A stretch of 11,078 bases of DNA from Rhodobiaceae bacterium (GTDB taxonomy: Bacteria > Pseudomonadota > Alphaproteobacteria > Rhizobiales > TMED25): NCBI GenBank assembly GCA_002704755.1, contig PAHC01000001.1, forward strand, positions 1 through 11,078, given 5' to 3'. The notes below the pieces were generated by a model. It saw only the letters and a list, made by a program, of their open reading frames with translations. It searched no databases and had not been told where the DNA came from. Shown here one piece after another: positions 1-8,061 of the stretch; the first letter of the stretch is position 1, and every line of letters starts with the position of its first letter. The position numbers and the translations under genes are program-made.

Positions 1-670
1 AGATTTTTGATTTATTATTTTGTAATTTAATAAATTTTTTAAATAATCCTAATAAATCATAATTTTGTTTTGATATTACAGTTGTGCGTCCATTCTTTAT
101 AATACCTGCCTTTTCACTTGCAATATTCTCTAATGTATTCCCTAAAAACTGCTGATGATCTATTCCAATGGGTGTGATAACTGAAACTAATGGTTTTTTA
201 ATCACATTAGTTGCATCAAGTCTACCCCCTAATCCAGTCTCAAGAATCAAAAAATCTGAACCAGTGGTTGAGAATTTTAAAAATGCAGCAGCAGTTATTA
301 ATTCAAAAATTGTTATTGGCGATTTACCATTAATTTTTTCACAGTAATTAAGTAATTCAATTAGTGATTCATCATCTATAAGTTCAAAACCACCAATATT
401 CCCGATCCTAAACCTTTCATTAAAGTCAACTAAATGAGGCGATATATATGAGTCTACTTTGAACCCTGCCTCCGCAAGAATAGAAACAATATATGATAAT
501 GTTGAGCCTTTCCCATTTGTTCCTGCTATATGAATGGTGTTTTTAATTTTATTTTGCGGGTTACCTAACTTATGAAGTAAACCATTTATTCTCCCTAACG
601 ACAAGTCCATCGATTTTGGATATAATTGAGTAATACGATCCAATATTAAATTAAACTGATTAGATCTCAT
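1..670 (-). CDS. folC: Bifunctional folylpolyglutamate/dihydrofolate synthase, C-terminus cut by window edge
   Basis: This cytosolic Mur-ligase-family enzyme adds glutamate to dihydropteroate or folates using ATP, the last step of folate synthesis and retention. About 223 residues are visible, the N-terminal half or so of a usually 420-440 residue protein; the glutamate-binding C-terminal domain lies outside the window. The P-loop AGTNGKGST is at residues 49-57, followed by SPHL and NERF (about 77-88). The family block ETGLGGRLDATN is at 144-155, then DHQQFLGNT (171-179) and EKAGIIK (186-192). The ATG start at 670 lies 15 bp beyond the accD stop, with no clear Shine-Dalgarno, so translation may depend on coupling from accD. 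The accD-folC pairing is common in proteobacteria. Identity is firm; whether it has one or both synthase activities cannot be told from this half. Confidence 0.95.
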   Translation of the reverse strand, partial: MRSNQFNLILDRITQLYPKSMDLSLGRINGLLHKLGNPQNKIKNTIHIAGTNGKGSTLSYIVSILAEAGFKVDSYISPHLVDFNERFRIGNIGGFELIDDESLIELLNYCEKINGKSPITIFELITAAAFLKFSTTGSDFLILETGLGGRLDATNVIKKPLVSVITPIGIDHQQFLGNTLENIASEKAGIIKNGRTTVISKQNYDLLGLFKKFIKLQNNKSKI

Positions 671-685
671 CTTTTTGGGGAATAT

Positions 686-1531
686 CTATTTATTTAAAAG
701 AAGTTTGCAGATAGTGATTAATTTATTCCTGAGTTCATGTCTATGCACAACCATATCAATCATACCATGGTCCAACAAATACTCAGACCTTTGGAATCCT
801 TCGGGTAATTTTTCTTTGATTGTTTGCTCTATGACACGAGGCCCAGCAAAACCAATTAATGCGCCTGGTTCAGCAATATGAACATCTCCAAGCATAGCAT
901 ATGATGCAGTAACACCACCTGTTGTAGGGTTTGTTAAAACAACAATATATGGAATTTTTGCCTCATTTAATTTTTGAACAGCGATAGTTGTTCTCGGCAT
1001 TTGCATAAGTGATAGAATGCCCTCTTGCATACGTGCACCACCTGCTGCAGAAAATAATATAACAGGTGCTGATGTATGGAGAGCCTCATCCATTGCTCTA
1101 ATAATTGCTTCTCCAGCCGCAATACCAAGTGATCCACCCATAAAAGCAAAATCTTGAACGATGGATATAACTGGGATATTGCCAATATTTCCTTTTGAAA
1201 TAACAACTGCATCATCCATGCCGGTCTTTTTACGTGCATCTTTCAAACGATCAATATACCTTTTTTCATCCCTGAATTTCAAAGGATCTAAAACTTTATT
1301 GTCGGCTTGGATTATTTCATACCCACTATCATATAATAAATCTAATCTCTTTTTTGCTGGAATCTTCATATGATAGTTTGAACCAGGAATAACCCATTGA
1401 TTAGACTCCAAATCTTTGTGAAATACCATTTGCCCACTTTCTGGGCATTTTATCCATAAATTATCAGGAACATCTTTTTTTGTAAGTATTTCCTTAATTT
1501 TTGGGGTTACTATGTTGTTGATCCAATTCAT
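686..1531 (-). CDS. accD: Acetyl-CoA carboxylase carboxyltransferase subunit beta
   Basis: This is the beta subunit of the acetyl-CoA carboxylase carboxyltransferase, which with AccA moves carboxyl from biotin to acetyl-CoA to give malonyl-CoA for fatty-acid synthesis. The 281-residue protein has a crotonase-like carboxyltransferase core: FAFMGGSLG (128-136), SAAGGARMQEG (161-171, oxyanion region), TNPTTGGVTAS (200-210) and GFAGPRVIEQT (227-237). The N-terminal region, which in E. coli is a four-cysteine zinc ribbon, keeps only Cys29. By alignment in my head the other three positions are Ser32, Ile48 and Ser51, so zinc is probably not bound. As far as I know this loss is usual in alphaproteobacterial AccD. 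The ATG at 1531 has GGTGA about 6 nt upstream. The gene lies 22 bp after trpA and 15 bp before folC. Confidence 0.96.
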   Translation of the reverse strand: MNWINNIVTPKIKEILTKKDVPDNLWIKCPESGQMVFHKDLESNQWVIPGSNYHMKIPAKKRLDLLYDSGYEIIQADNKVLDPLKFRDEKRYIDRLKDARKKTGMDDAVVISKGNIGNIPVISIVQDFAFMGGSLGIAAGEAIIRAMDEALHTSAPVILFSAAGGARMQEGILSLMQMPRTTIAVQKLNEAKIPYIVVLTNPTTGGVTASYAMLGDVHIAEPGALIGFAGPRVIEQTIKEKLPEGFQRSEYLLDHGMIDMVVHRHELRNKLITICKLLLNK

Positions 1532-1553
1532 TTCTGATCACCATTTATTAAGA

Positions 1554-2351
1554 TTATAGGACGCTTGCAAGATCTTTTACCTTTTTAAGGATTCCTTCTT
1601 TAATACTTGCTTCAGATTTTTTGTCTTCGATAATATTTACTAATGCAGATCCTACAATAACCCCATCAGCAAAGCTAATTATATTCTTTACGTCCTCTGT
1701 TGTTTTAATACCAAACCCGACGCATACAGGTATCTGAATTTGGTCTTTTATTGCAAATATAGCGTCTTTTACTTCACTTATATCTGGTTTTATTGACCCA
1801 GTAACGCCAGTTATTGATACATAATATAAAAAACCATCTGTTTTTTGCATAATTTTATTAAGTCTAGCTTTGTCTGTTGTTGGTGTAGCGAGCCTAATAA
1901 AAGATAAACCCTTTTGATGAGCCATATCACAAAATTCCATATCTTCTTCTGGGGGAAGATCAACGATAATTATCCCATCAACACCCAGGGATATAATTTT
2001 GTTTATAAATTTCTCTGTCCCATAATTGTATATTGGATTAAAATAACCCATAAGAATAATTGGCGTTATGGTATTATCTTTACGAAAACTAGAAATAATT
2101 TCAAATGTATTTTGCATTGTGTGACCCGCCTTTATTGCTCTTAATGAAGAAGCCTGTATTGCAGGTCCATCAGCCATTGGATCACTGAAAGGCATACCAA
2201 TCTCAATTATGTCAGCTCCGGCACTGGGTAGTTCTTTGATTAATTCTGATGATAAATTAAAATTTGGATCACCAGCAGTAAGAAACGTAATTAGCGCTTT
2301 CTTATTTTTTTTTGATAATTTACTGAAACAATCTTTGATTCTTTTATTCAA
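1554..2351 (-). CDS. trpA: Tryptophan synthase alpha chain
   Basis: The alpha subunit cleaves indole-3-glycerol phosphate to indole and glyceraldehyde-3-phosphate and passes indole to TrpB through the alpha2beta2 tunnel. At 265 residues it has the normal family length and a TIM-barrel pattern. Catalytic Glu50 sits in IEIGMPFSDP and Asp61 in MADGPAIQ, matching E. coli Glu49 and Asp60. The phosphate-binding segments VGFGI (211-215) and GVIVGSAL (230-237) are present. The start is TTG at 2351-2349, since no ATG lies near and the N-terminus aligns well from here. A GGAG at 2361-2364 gives a 9-nt spacing and lies inside the last codons of trpB. Between trpB and trpA there are only 3 bp, which form a second in-frame TAG. 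Translational coupling to trpB is likely, consistent with equimolar subunits. Confidence 0.97.
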   Translation of the reverse strand: MNKRIKDCFSKLSKKNKKALITFLTAGDPNFNLSSELIKELPSAGADIIEIGMPFSDPMADGPAIQASSLRAIKAGHTMQNTFEIISSFRKDNTITPIILMGYFNPIYNYGTEKFINKIISLGVDGIIIVDLPPEEDMEFCDMAHQKGLSFIRLATPTTDKARLNKIMQKTDGFLYYVSITGVTGSIKPDISEVKDAIFAIKDQIQIPVCVGFGIKTTEDVKNIISFADGVIVGSALVNIIEDKKSEASIKEGILKKVKDLASVL

Positions 2352-2354
2352 CTA

Positions 2355-3566
2355 CTAAATCTCCATATTTAGATACTCTGCAATTGAAAATATGTCCTTA
2401 TCTCCTCTACCACACAGATTCATTATCACTATCTCATCTTTTGACAAGTCACTACTTATATTTATCAGGTGTGCTAATGCATGCGATGGTTCTAATGCAG
2501 GAATGATCCCCTCAGTTTTTGTACAAATTTTAAAGGCTTCTACAGCTTCTTTATCAGTAATAGCTACATACTCAACTCTACCGGTTTCTTTTAACCATGA
2601 ATGCTCAGGGCCAATACCAGGATAATCTAACCCTGCTGATATTGAGTGACCCTCTACTATTTGCCCCTCATCATCTTGTAATAAATATGTTCTATTGCCA
2701 TGCAATACACCAGGTCTTCCAGCGGATAAGCTCGCGCAATGCTGGTCTCCATCAAGACCCATGCCTCCTGCCTCAACTCCAGTTATTTTGACATCAGAGT
2801 CATCTAGAAAAGGATAAAATAAACCCATAGCATTTGATCCACCTCCAATACATGCAATCAATTGATGTGGTAATCGTCCTTCAGCTTCTAATATCTGTTC
2901 TTTTGCTTCATGCCCAATAACTGATTGGAAATCCCTAACCATAGATGGGTATGGATGTGGTCCTGCTACAGTACCAATAATATAAAATGTATCTCTAACA
3001 TTCGCTACCCAATCACGAAGTGCTTCATTCATAGCATCCTTTAGTGTTGAATTACCTGATTTTACTGCTATTACTTCTGCTCCTAATAACTTCATTCTAA
3101 AGACATTTGGTTTCTGCCTTTCAACATCTTTTGCACCCATGTATATTACACAAGGCAACCCAAATCTTGCTGCAACAGTTGCAACTGCAACACCATGTTG
3201 ACCAGCTCCAGTCTCAGCGATTATTCTTGTTTTTTTCATTCTCTTCGCCAATAGAATTTGTCCCAAGCAATTATTGATTTTATGGCTACCAGTATGATTT
3301 AACTCATCTCTTTTAAAATATATCTTACCAGATCCTAAATAGTTCGTAAGACCTTCAGCAAAATATAATGGGCTGGGCCTTCCAGTATAATACTTATTTA
3401 AGTAAAGCAACTCTGAAAGAAATATTTCGTCAGATTTTGCTTCATTGTATGCCTTTTCAAGATCCAGAATTAATGGCATTAAAGTTTCTGCTACAAATCT
3501 ACCACCAAATATTCCAAATTTTCCATTTTGGTCGGGACCGAGCTTAAAAGAGTTTATATTTTCCAT
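2355..3566 (-). CDS. trpB: Tryptophan synthase beta chain
   Basis: This PLP enzyme condenses indole with L-serine to make tryptophan and partners TrpA encoded immediately downstream. Its 403 residues match the normal TrpB1 length. The PLP lysine is Lys96 in HTGSHKINN. Glu118 opens ETGAGQHG (118-125), the catalytic glutamate equivalent to E. coli Glu109. The cofactor phosphate loop GGGSNAMG is at 241-248, and CGRGDKD (385-391) holds the residues near the pyridine nitrogen. These features, with the tightly linked trpA, indicate TrpB1 rather than the stand-alone TrpB2 type. The ATG at 3566 has AAGG about 11 nt upstream and lies 13 bp after trpF. The gene ends TAG with a second TAG directly after it. 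No anomaly was seen in the reading frame. Confidence 0.98.
   Translation of the reverse strand: MENINSFKLGPDQNGKFGIFGGRFVAETLMPLILDLEKAYNEAKSDEIFLSELLYLNKYYTGRPSPLYFAEGLTNYLGSGKIYFKRDELNHTGSHKINNCLGQILLAKRMKKTRIIAETGAGQHGVAVATVAARFGLPCVIYMGAKDVERQKPNVFRMKLLGAEVIAVKSGNSTLKDAMNEALRDWVANVRDTFYIIGTVAGPHPYPSMVRDFQSVIGHEAKEQILEAEGRLPHQLIACIGGGSNAMGLFYPFLDDSDVKITGVEAGGMGLDGDQHCASLSAGRPGVLHGNRTYLLQDDEGQIVEGHSISAGLDYPGIGPEHSWLKETGRVEYVAITDKEAVEAFKICTKTEGIIPALEPSHALAHLINISSDLSKDEIVIMNLCGRGDKDIFSIAEYLNMEI
2361..2364 (-). promoter_or_regulatory. Shine-Dalgarno of trpA inside the trpB C-terminal codons
   Basis: On the minus strand the end of trpB reads ATG GAG ATT TAG, followed by TAG and then the trpA TTG. 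The GGAG falls 9 nt before the TTG, a normal spacing, so the last trpB codons double as the trpA ribosome site. This decides the TTG start in the absence of an ATG. Function is inferred from position. Confidence 0.65.
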
Positions 3567-3579
3567 CTAATATTTTACC

Positions 3580-4224
3580 TTATTCAGAGTGTCTTGCATT
3601 ATATACGAATTTTGTTATCAAATCGTTATTCTTTATGCCCAAAGATTCTTCAACTCCAGAAGATACATCGACAAAGTTTGCTTTTGTGATAGAGATTGCT
3701 TCTTTTACGTTCTCAATTTTAAGTCCGCCTGATAAAATCCAGGGTTTAACAATATTCAATTTCTGTACTAAATGCCAATCAAAAGCAACTCCATTACCCC
3801 CAGGCCTATTGGCTGAACTAATGGGCGGAGTATCGAATAATATATAATCACTTGCTTCATGATATGGGTCTATTTCTAAGGCACTTAAATTATGAAATAC
3901 AGGGATTGCCTTTATAGAAGAAATATTATAACGCTCTTTTATGTAAAAAATCCTTTCAGGTGACTCATTTCCATGAAATTGAATCTTACAAATACCTACT
4001 TTATCAATTATTTGATCTAATAAGTCATCTGATGGATCTACAACCAAGCCAACAATCTCTATGTGATTCTTATACAACTTAACTAAATTAGAAGCATTTT
4101 TTATTGAAATATTTCTGGGGCTATCATTATGGAAGACAAAACCAATCATATTTACTTTATTTTCAATACAACACTCTATGTTTTCTTGTTCTTTTACCCC
4201 ACATATTTTAATCTTAATGCTCAT
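3580..4224 (-). CDS. trpF: N-(5'-phosphoribosyl)anthranilate isomerase
   Basis: TrpF carries out the Amadori rearrangement of phosphoribosylanthranilate to CdRP, the tryptophan-pathway step before indole-glycerol-phosphate synthase. The 214-residue TIM barrel starts with KIKICGV; Cys8 is the expected general base. Asp131 in ILFDTPP fits the general acid. PGGNG (141-145), LSGGL (164-168) and VDVSSGVE (185-192) form the phosphate-binding and family-signature regions. The ATG at 4224 overlaps the last 11 bp of pyrF, so translation is probably coupled to pyrF. The gene is a stand-alone TrpF rather than a TrpC-TrpF fusion. trpC, trpD and trpE are not in the window and must lie elsewhere, which I understand to be the usual split of trp genes in Alphaproteobacteria. 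Confidence 0.95.
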   Translation of the reverse strand: MSIKIKICGVKEQENIECCIENKVNMIGFVFHNDSPRNISIKNASNLVKLYKNHIEIVGLVVDPSDDLLDQIIDKVGICKIQFHGNESPERIFYIKERYNISSIKAIPVFHNLSALEIDPYHEASDYILFDTPPISSANRPGGNGVAFDWHLVQKLNIVKPWILSGGLKIENVKEAISITKANFVDVSSGVEESLGIKNNDLITKFVYNARHSE

Positions 4225-4930
4225 ATGGGATTATACTTTCTTTTATTGATCTTGCAGCTTGATTTGGATCTTTAGCTTGAGTTATCGGTCGACCTACTAT
4301 AAGTATGTCTGCACCATTTTTAATTGCCTCACTTGGCGTTAAAATTCTTTTTTGATCGTTCGAAGCAGAATTATTTGGTCTAATACCAGGAACTATTGTG
4401 AGAAAATCTTCACCGCAGGTAATTTTAACATTTTTTGCTTCTAATGGGCTGCATACAACTCCATCCAAACCGCACTTTTTTGCTAGATTAGATAAGTTTA
4501 TTACCTGTTGTTCAACTTTTATTGATATTCCTTGTTCATTAAAACTATCTTCATTCATGCTTGTAAGAATTGTTACTCCGATGAGTTTAGGCTTGTTAAT
4601 TCCATTGTCACTTATTGCCTCAACGGCTGCTCTCATCATTTCACTTCCACCAGTCGTATGAATATTTATAATAAAAGGATTTAATGGTAATAATGATTTA
4701 ATTGCCGAGCTGACAGTATTTGGAATATCGTGAAGCTTTAAATCGAGAAAAATTGGCAAACCAAGATCATATAATCTTAAATAACCATTATGACCCATGG
4801 CATAAAATGCCTCCATACCAATCTTGATACCATCTATATTTTCTTTTATTTGATTGATTAGAGATACTGCTTGATCAGTATCTTTCATATCAATGGCACA
4901 GTATAGAGCGTTTTTAATTAATTGATTCAA
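4214..4930 (-). CDS. pyrF: Orotidine 5'-phosphate decarboxylase
   Basis: PyrF decarboxylates OMP to UMP, the last step of de novo pyrimidine synthesis. The 238-residue barrel has the family signature FLDLKLHDIPNTV at 61-73, with the Asp63/Lys65/Asp68 catalytic set. VPGIRP (180-185) and IVGRPIT (211-217) are the phosphate-binding loops. Length is normal. The likely start is TTG at 4930-4928: an in-frame stop lies 18 bp upstream with no ATG or GTG between, and the first internal ATG (residue 15) would remove the conserved first strand (LYCAID). A GGGGG at 4942-4946 is 11 nt upstream, a loose spacing, so expression may be modest. The 36-bp gap to ihfB holds no recognisable gene. The coding end overlaps trpF by 11 bp, tying UMP synthesis to the tryptophan genes. 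Confidence 0.95.
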   Translation of the reverse strand: MNQLIKNALYCAIDMKDTDQAVSLINQIKENIDGIKIGMEAFYAMGHNGYLRLYDLGLPIFLDLKLHDIPNTVSSAIKSLLPLNPFIINIHTTGGSEMMRAAVEAISDNGINKPKLIGVTILTSMNEDSFNEQGISIKVEQQVINLSNLAKKCGLDGVVCSPLEAKNVKITCGEDFLTIVPGIRPNNSASNDQKRILTPSEAIKNGADILIVGRPITQAKDPNQAARSIKESIIPYEH

Positions 4931-4966
4931 AAAAAGACTTGCCCCCTACCCTAATACCACTCGGTT

Positions 4967-5245
4967 TTATTTATTGATACGCTCTTTGAGTTCTTTTCCT
5001 GGTTTATAATAAACAGATTTTTTGCCAGATACAGCAACTCTATCTCCATTTTTTGGATTTCTTGCAACACGAGGACCACGTTCTTTTATTGAGAAGGCTC
5101 CAAAACCTCTTAATTCGACTCTTTGACCGTTTGCTAATGCATCGGTAATAGAGTTGTAAAAAACGTCTACAACTTTTTCAATATCTCTATGGTAAAGGTG
5201 CGGATATTCTTTTGCTAATTCATCAATTAACTCAGATTTCTTCAT
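4967..5245 (-). CDS. ihfB: Integration host factor subunit beta
   Basis: This 92-residue protein is an HU/IHF-fold DNA-bending subunit that would pair with IHF alpha, not encoded here. GFGAF is at 47-51 and the DNA-intercalating arm carries RNPKNG with Pro64, ending in KPGKELKER, as in the family. I call it IHF beta rather than HU from the MKKSEL(I)DELA N-terminus, the RGPRVARNPK arm and its position near rpsA, the standard neighbourhood of ihfB. The ATG at 5245 has GGGGA about 4 nt upstream and follows sppA by 12 bp. In E. coli ihfB follows rpsA directly; here sppA separates them. The DNA targets cannot be inferred from this window. Confidence 0.94.
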   Translation of the reverse strand: MKKSELIDELAKEYPHLYHRDIEKVVDVFYNSITDALANGQRVELRGFGAFSIKERGPRVARNPKNGDRVAVSGKKSVYYKPGKELKERINK

Positions 5246-5257
5246 TTTTCCCCAGAA

Positions 5258-6196
5258 TTAATTAGTTTTATGATCCCATACAGATTGTAAACCACCATTA
5301 TTGATCAAAGATAAATTGGAGCGTAAGCGCTCTGTATATGATGTGGTAATATTAAAATAATCCATAATATTTGCAAGACTTAGTTCTATAAAACTTGGCT
5401 TATTTGATTTTTTATAATCAATGATTGGTGAGTCTGAGTCAATTCCCTTATTCTCAATAAGCCACATTTTAGCATCATTTTTATCACCGATTTCATCAAC
5501 TAAATTTAACTGAATAGCTTGTCTACCTGTGAAAATTCTACCATCCGAAATTTTATTAATTTCTCTTGAATTCAAATTCCGCTCTACTTTGACAATTCTC
5601 AGAAACCAATCAAATGTTTCATCTATTATTTCTTTTGTTACTTGCTTGGTTTCGTCATCAACTTCACCAAAAAAATCTGGTTCAGCCTTGAGCTTCCCAC
5701 TTTTTATTTCATTTATTTCAATCCCTAGTTTTGAAAGGGCATCATCAACTCTTGCCCATTGTAACAAAACCCCAATCGAACCTGTAATCGTATTCTCTCT
5801 TGAAAAGATTACATCTCCGCCAAGTGAGAGCAAATAAGCTCCCGATGTGGCAATATTTCTCATTACTATTGCTGTAGGCTTAGATAATGAAATTTCTTTT
5901 AATTTTAGGTAAATTTCTTCTGCACTCACTGTAGTTCCACCAGGGCTATCAACTGATACGATTATTGAGTTGACTCTATTATTTGACTTTAACCCTTCTA
6001 AATCTTCTATAATTTTATCTGCAGTTATAAGCATTCCAGAAATACTATAATTTGCAATATAGTCCTGGCTTGAGTTTTCCTTTTTGTTTCCGAATGATAA
6101 ATAAACAATTATTGCAATTGTTATTAGAGAAACTGTTCTCCAGAAAAACAGTCGCTTTCTGTAGCCCTTTGCGTCATGATTATTAACGAAAACCAT
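5258..6196 (-). CDS. sppA: Signal peptide peptidase SppA, short (36K) type
   Basis: This membrane-anchored serine protease of family S49 degrades cleaved signal peptides and other membrane-released peptides. With the ATG at 6196 it has 312 residues. A basic stretch (KGYRKR, about 10-15) precedes a single N-terminal membrane anchor at about 16-35, leaving the protease domain outside the cytoplasm. DSPGG is at 83-87. The nucleophile should be Ser118 in NIATSGAYLLS, and the base Lys170 in KSGKLK, the expected SG-x-x-K pattern. The length fits the single-domain form, not the 67-kDa E. coli form. I prefer the ATG at 6196, with AAAGG about 11 nt upstream, over an in-frame TTG at 6229 that has no ribosome site and adds 11 unneeded residues. 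The gene follows rpsA and precedes ihfB by 12 bp. Confidence 0.92.
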   Translation of the reverse strand: MVFVNNHDAKGYRKRLFFWRTVSLITIAIIVYLSFGNKKENSSQDYIANYSISGMLITADKIIEDLEGLKSNNRVNSIIVSVDSPGGTTVSAEEIYLKLKEISLSKPTAIVMRNIATSGAYLLSLGGDVIFSRENTITGSIGVLLQWARVDDALSKLGIEINEIKSGKLKAEPDFFGEVDDETKQVTKEIIDETFDWFLRIVKVERNLNSREINKISDGRIFTGRQAIQLNLVDEIGDKNDAKMWLIENKGIDSDSPIIDYKKSNKPSFIELSLANIMDYFNITTSYTERLRSNLSLINNGGLQSVWDHKTN

Positions 6197-6259
6197 AGAA
6201 TTTAAGACCTTTATGGTTATAGAAACCAAAAAAAAATTTATACGAAAGAAGAACTAGAT

Positions 6260-8041
6260 TTACTCTTGATCACTAGATTGTGAGGCGTCTTTAGCTTCTT
6301 TGTTTTTCTTTTTGGCTTGCTGATCACTATCATCTTGTTTTTCATTGCTGATATTTAGAGCTTCTCCTAATATATCTCCAAGTGATGCTCCTGAGTCCGC
6401 AGAACCATATTGTTCAACAGCTTCTTTTTCTTGATCAATTTGAAGACTTTTTATTGATAGTGTAATTTTATTGTTTTTTGAATCAATTTGAATAACTTTT
6501 GCATCAACCATTTCACCAATATCAAATCTATCAGGTCTTTGTTCAGATTTATCTACGGATAAGTCGGCTCTTTTTATTGAGCAAGGCACTCCGTCTTGTC
6601 CAATTGTTACATCCAAACCTCCATCGCGAATATTTGTTATGTAACATGTAACAACATCACCTTTCTTGATCTGTTTTAATCCTGCATAAGGATCTCCTGA
6701 TAGCTGCTTTACCCCGAGGCTTATACGCTCTTTTTCTACATCAATATCAAGAACTTTTACTTCAATAGACTCACCTTTTTTGTATTTCTCTAATGAAACT
6801 TCTGGTTTTTCATTCCAATCAAGATCAGATAAGTGAATCATTCCATCTAATTCATCTTCGAGTCCAACAAATAGACCGAATTCTGTTGAATTTTTTACCT
6901 CACCAGAAACAACTGATCCAACAGGATGATTTCCTGCAAAGTTTGCCCACGGATTTTCAACACATTGTTTCATTCCAAGAGAAATCCTTCTTTTTTCAAG
7001 ATCTATTTCTAATATTACCACCTCAACTTCTTGTGAACTGGATACAATTTTTCCAGGATGAACATTCTTTTTTGTCCAACTCATCTCGGAAACGTGAGTA
7101 AGCCCCTCGATACCTGGCTCAATTTCTACAAAAGCACCATAATCAGTAATATTTGTAACTTTACCCTTAAGTTTTGTATTTATTGGATATTTCCCAGCAA
7201 TATCTTCCCATGGATCAATCTCCAATTGTTTCATACCCAAACTTACTCTCTTGGTTTCAGGATTAATTTTAATAATCTGAACTTTTACGGATTGACCAAT
7301 CTTTAATAAATCACTTGGATGATTAACTCTTTTCCATGATATATCTGTTACATGCAGCAGTCCATCCATTCCGCCTAAATCGATAAAAGCACCATAATCT
7401 GTTATATTCTTGACAATACCATCAAGTGCTTGTCCTTCCTCAAGTGAACTTGCTAGTTCCTGGTTAATTTCGCCTTTAGATTCTTCAATAATTGCTCTTC
7501 TTGAAACAACAATATTACCTCTTTTTCTGTCCATTTTAAGAATCTGGAAAGGTTGCGAAACATTAAGCATGCCGCCAACATCTCTCACTGGTTTAATATC
7601 AACCTGACTCCCTGGCAAAAATGCAATAGCCCCATCTAAATCGACTGTAAAACCGCCCTTAACTCGCCCAAATATTACGCCTTCAACTCTGATACCATCA
7701 GCGTGAAGTTTTTCTAGTTTGTTCCAACTTTCTTGACGACGTGCTTTCTCTCTACTAAGAACTGCTTCTCCATTAGAATTTTCAATGCGATCCAAATAAA
7801 CATCCACGTGTTCTCCGACTTGAGGGGTTATTTGACCAGCAGAAGACTTAAATTCTCTTAAAGGGACTCTACCCTCTGTTTTTAAACCAACATCAACAAT
7901 AACAAAGTCATTCTCAAGTGCCGTCACCACACCATTTATAATAGTACCTTCAGATAAATTTATCTTACTCATACTTTCATCAAGCAGTGCAGCAAAATCA
8001 TCAATTGTAGGATTTAGCTTATTAGGGTTGTTATTTGTCAT
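6260..8041 (-). CDS. rpsA: 30S ribosomal protein S1
   Basis: S1 binds single-stranded mRNA on the 30S subunit and helps initiation on structured leaders or those with weak Shine-Dalgarno sites. The 593-residue protein has six S1/OB repeats, at about 31-99, 116-184, 202-270, 289-357, 376-444 and 462-532. Repeats 3 to 5 are closest to each other, sharing YGAF or FGLF, GL/GM-hH-S/TD and ISLGMKQ-type endings. The protein closes with a hydrophilic Lys/Asp/Gln-rich tail (about 566-593). Domain number and length match the proteobacterial six-domain form. The ATG at 8041 has GGAG at 8053-8056, 11 nt upstream. The cmk-rpsA order is the usual proteobacterial one. The presence of full S1 fits the several weak ribosome sites in this window, though that link is inference. 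Confidence 0.98.
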   Translation of the reverse strand: MTNNNPNKLNPTIDDFAALLDESMSKINLSEGTIINGVVTALENDFVIVDVGLKTEGRVPLREFKSSAGQITPQVGEHVDVYLDRIENSNGEAVLSREKARRQESWNKLEKLHADGIRVEGVIFGRVKGGFTVDLDGAIAFLPGSQVDIKPVRDVGGMLNVSQPFQILKMDRKRGNIVVSRRAIIEESKGEINQELASSLEEGQALDGIVKNITDYGAFIDLGGMDGLLHVTDISWKRVNHPSDLLKIGQSVKVQIIKINPETKRVSLGMKQLEIDPWEDIAGKYPINTKLKGKVTNITDYGAFVEIEPGIEGLTHVSEMSWTKKNVHPGKIVSSSQEVEVVILEIDLEKRRISLGMKQCVENPWANFAGNHPVGSVVSGEVKNSTEFGLFVGLEDELDGMIHLSDLDWNEKPEVSLEKYKKGESIEVKVLDIDVEKERISLGVKQLSGDPYAGLKQIKKGDVVTCYITNIRDGGLDVTIGQDGVPCSIKRADLSVDKSEQRPDRFDIGEMVDAKVIQIDSKNNKITLSIKSLQIDQEKEAVEQYGSADSGASLGDILGEALNISNEKQDDSDQQAKKKNKEAKDASQSSDQE

Positions 8042-8061
8042 ATATTCTCATTCTCCAATTC

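Noticed and set aside
3567..4230. trp attenuator or leader peptide ahead of trpF/trpB
   Set aside because: trpF starts inside pyrF and trpB follows trpF by 13 bp, leaving no room for a leader; no Trp-codon cluster or hairpin is seen.
5529..5837. 102-codon plus-strand open frame inside sppA
   Set aside because: It is antisense to the protease domain including the catalytic region and looks like a composition artefact.
6197..6229. TTG at 6229 as the sppA start
   Set aside because: There is no Shine-Dalgarno ahead of it, and the ATG at 6196 keeps the basic segment and membrane anchor intact.
6228..6262. T-run (on the minus strand) just after the rpsA stop as a rho-independent terminator
   Set aside because: No stable GC stem precedes the T-run; the small GGTT/AACC hairpin lies after it, in the wrong order.
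6440..7950. Recurrent similar segments in rpsA as DNA repeats
   Set aside because: They are the diverged S1 domains at protein level, not nucleotide repeats.
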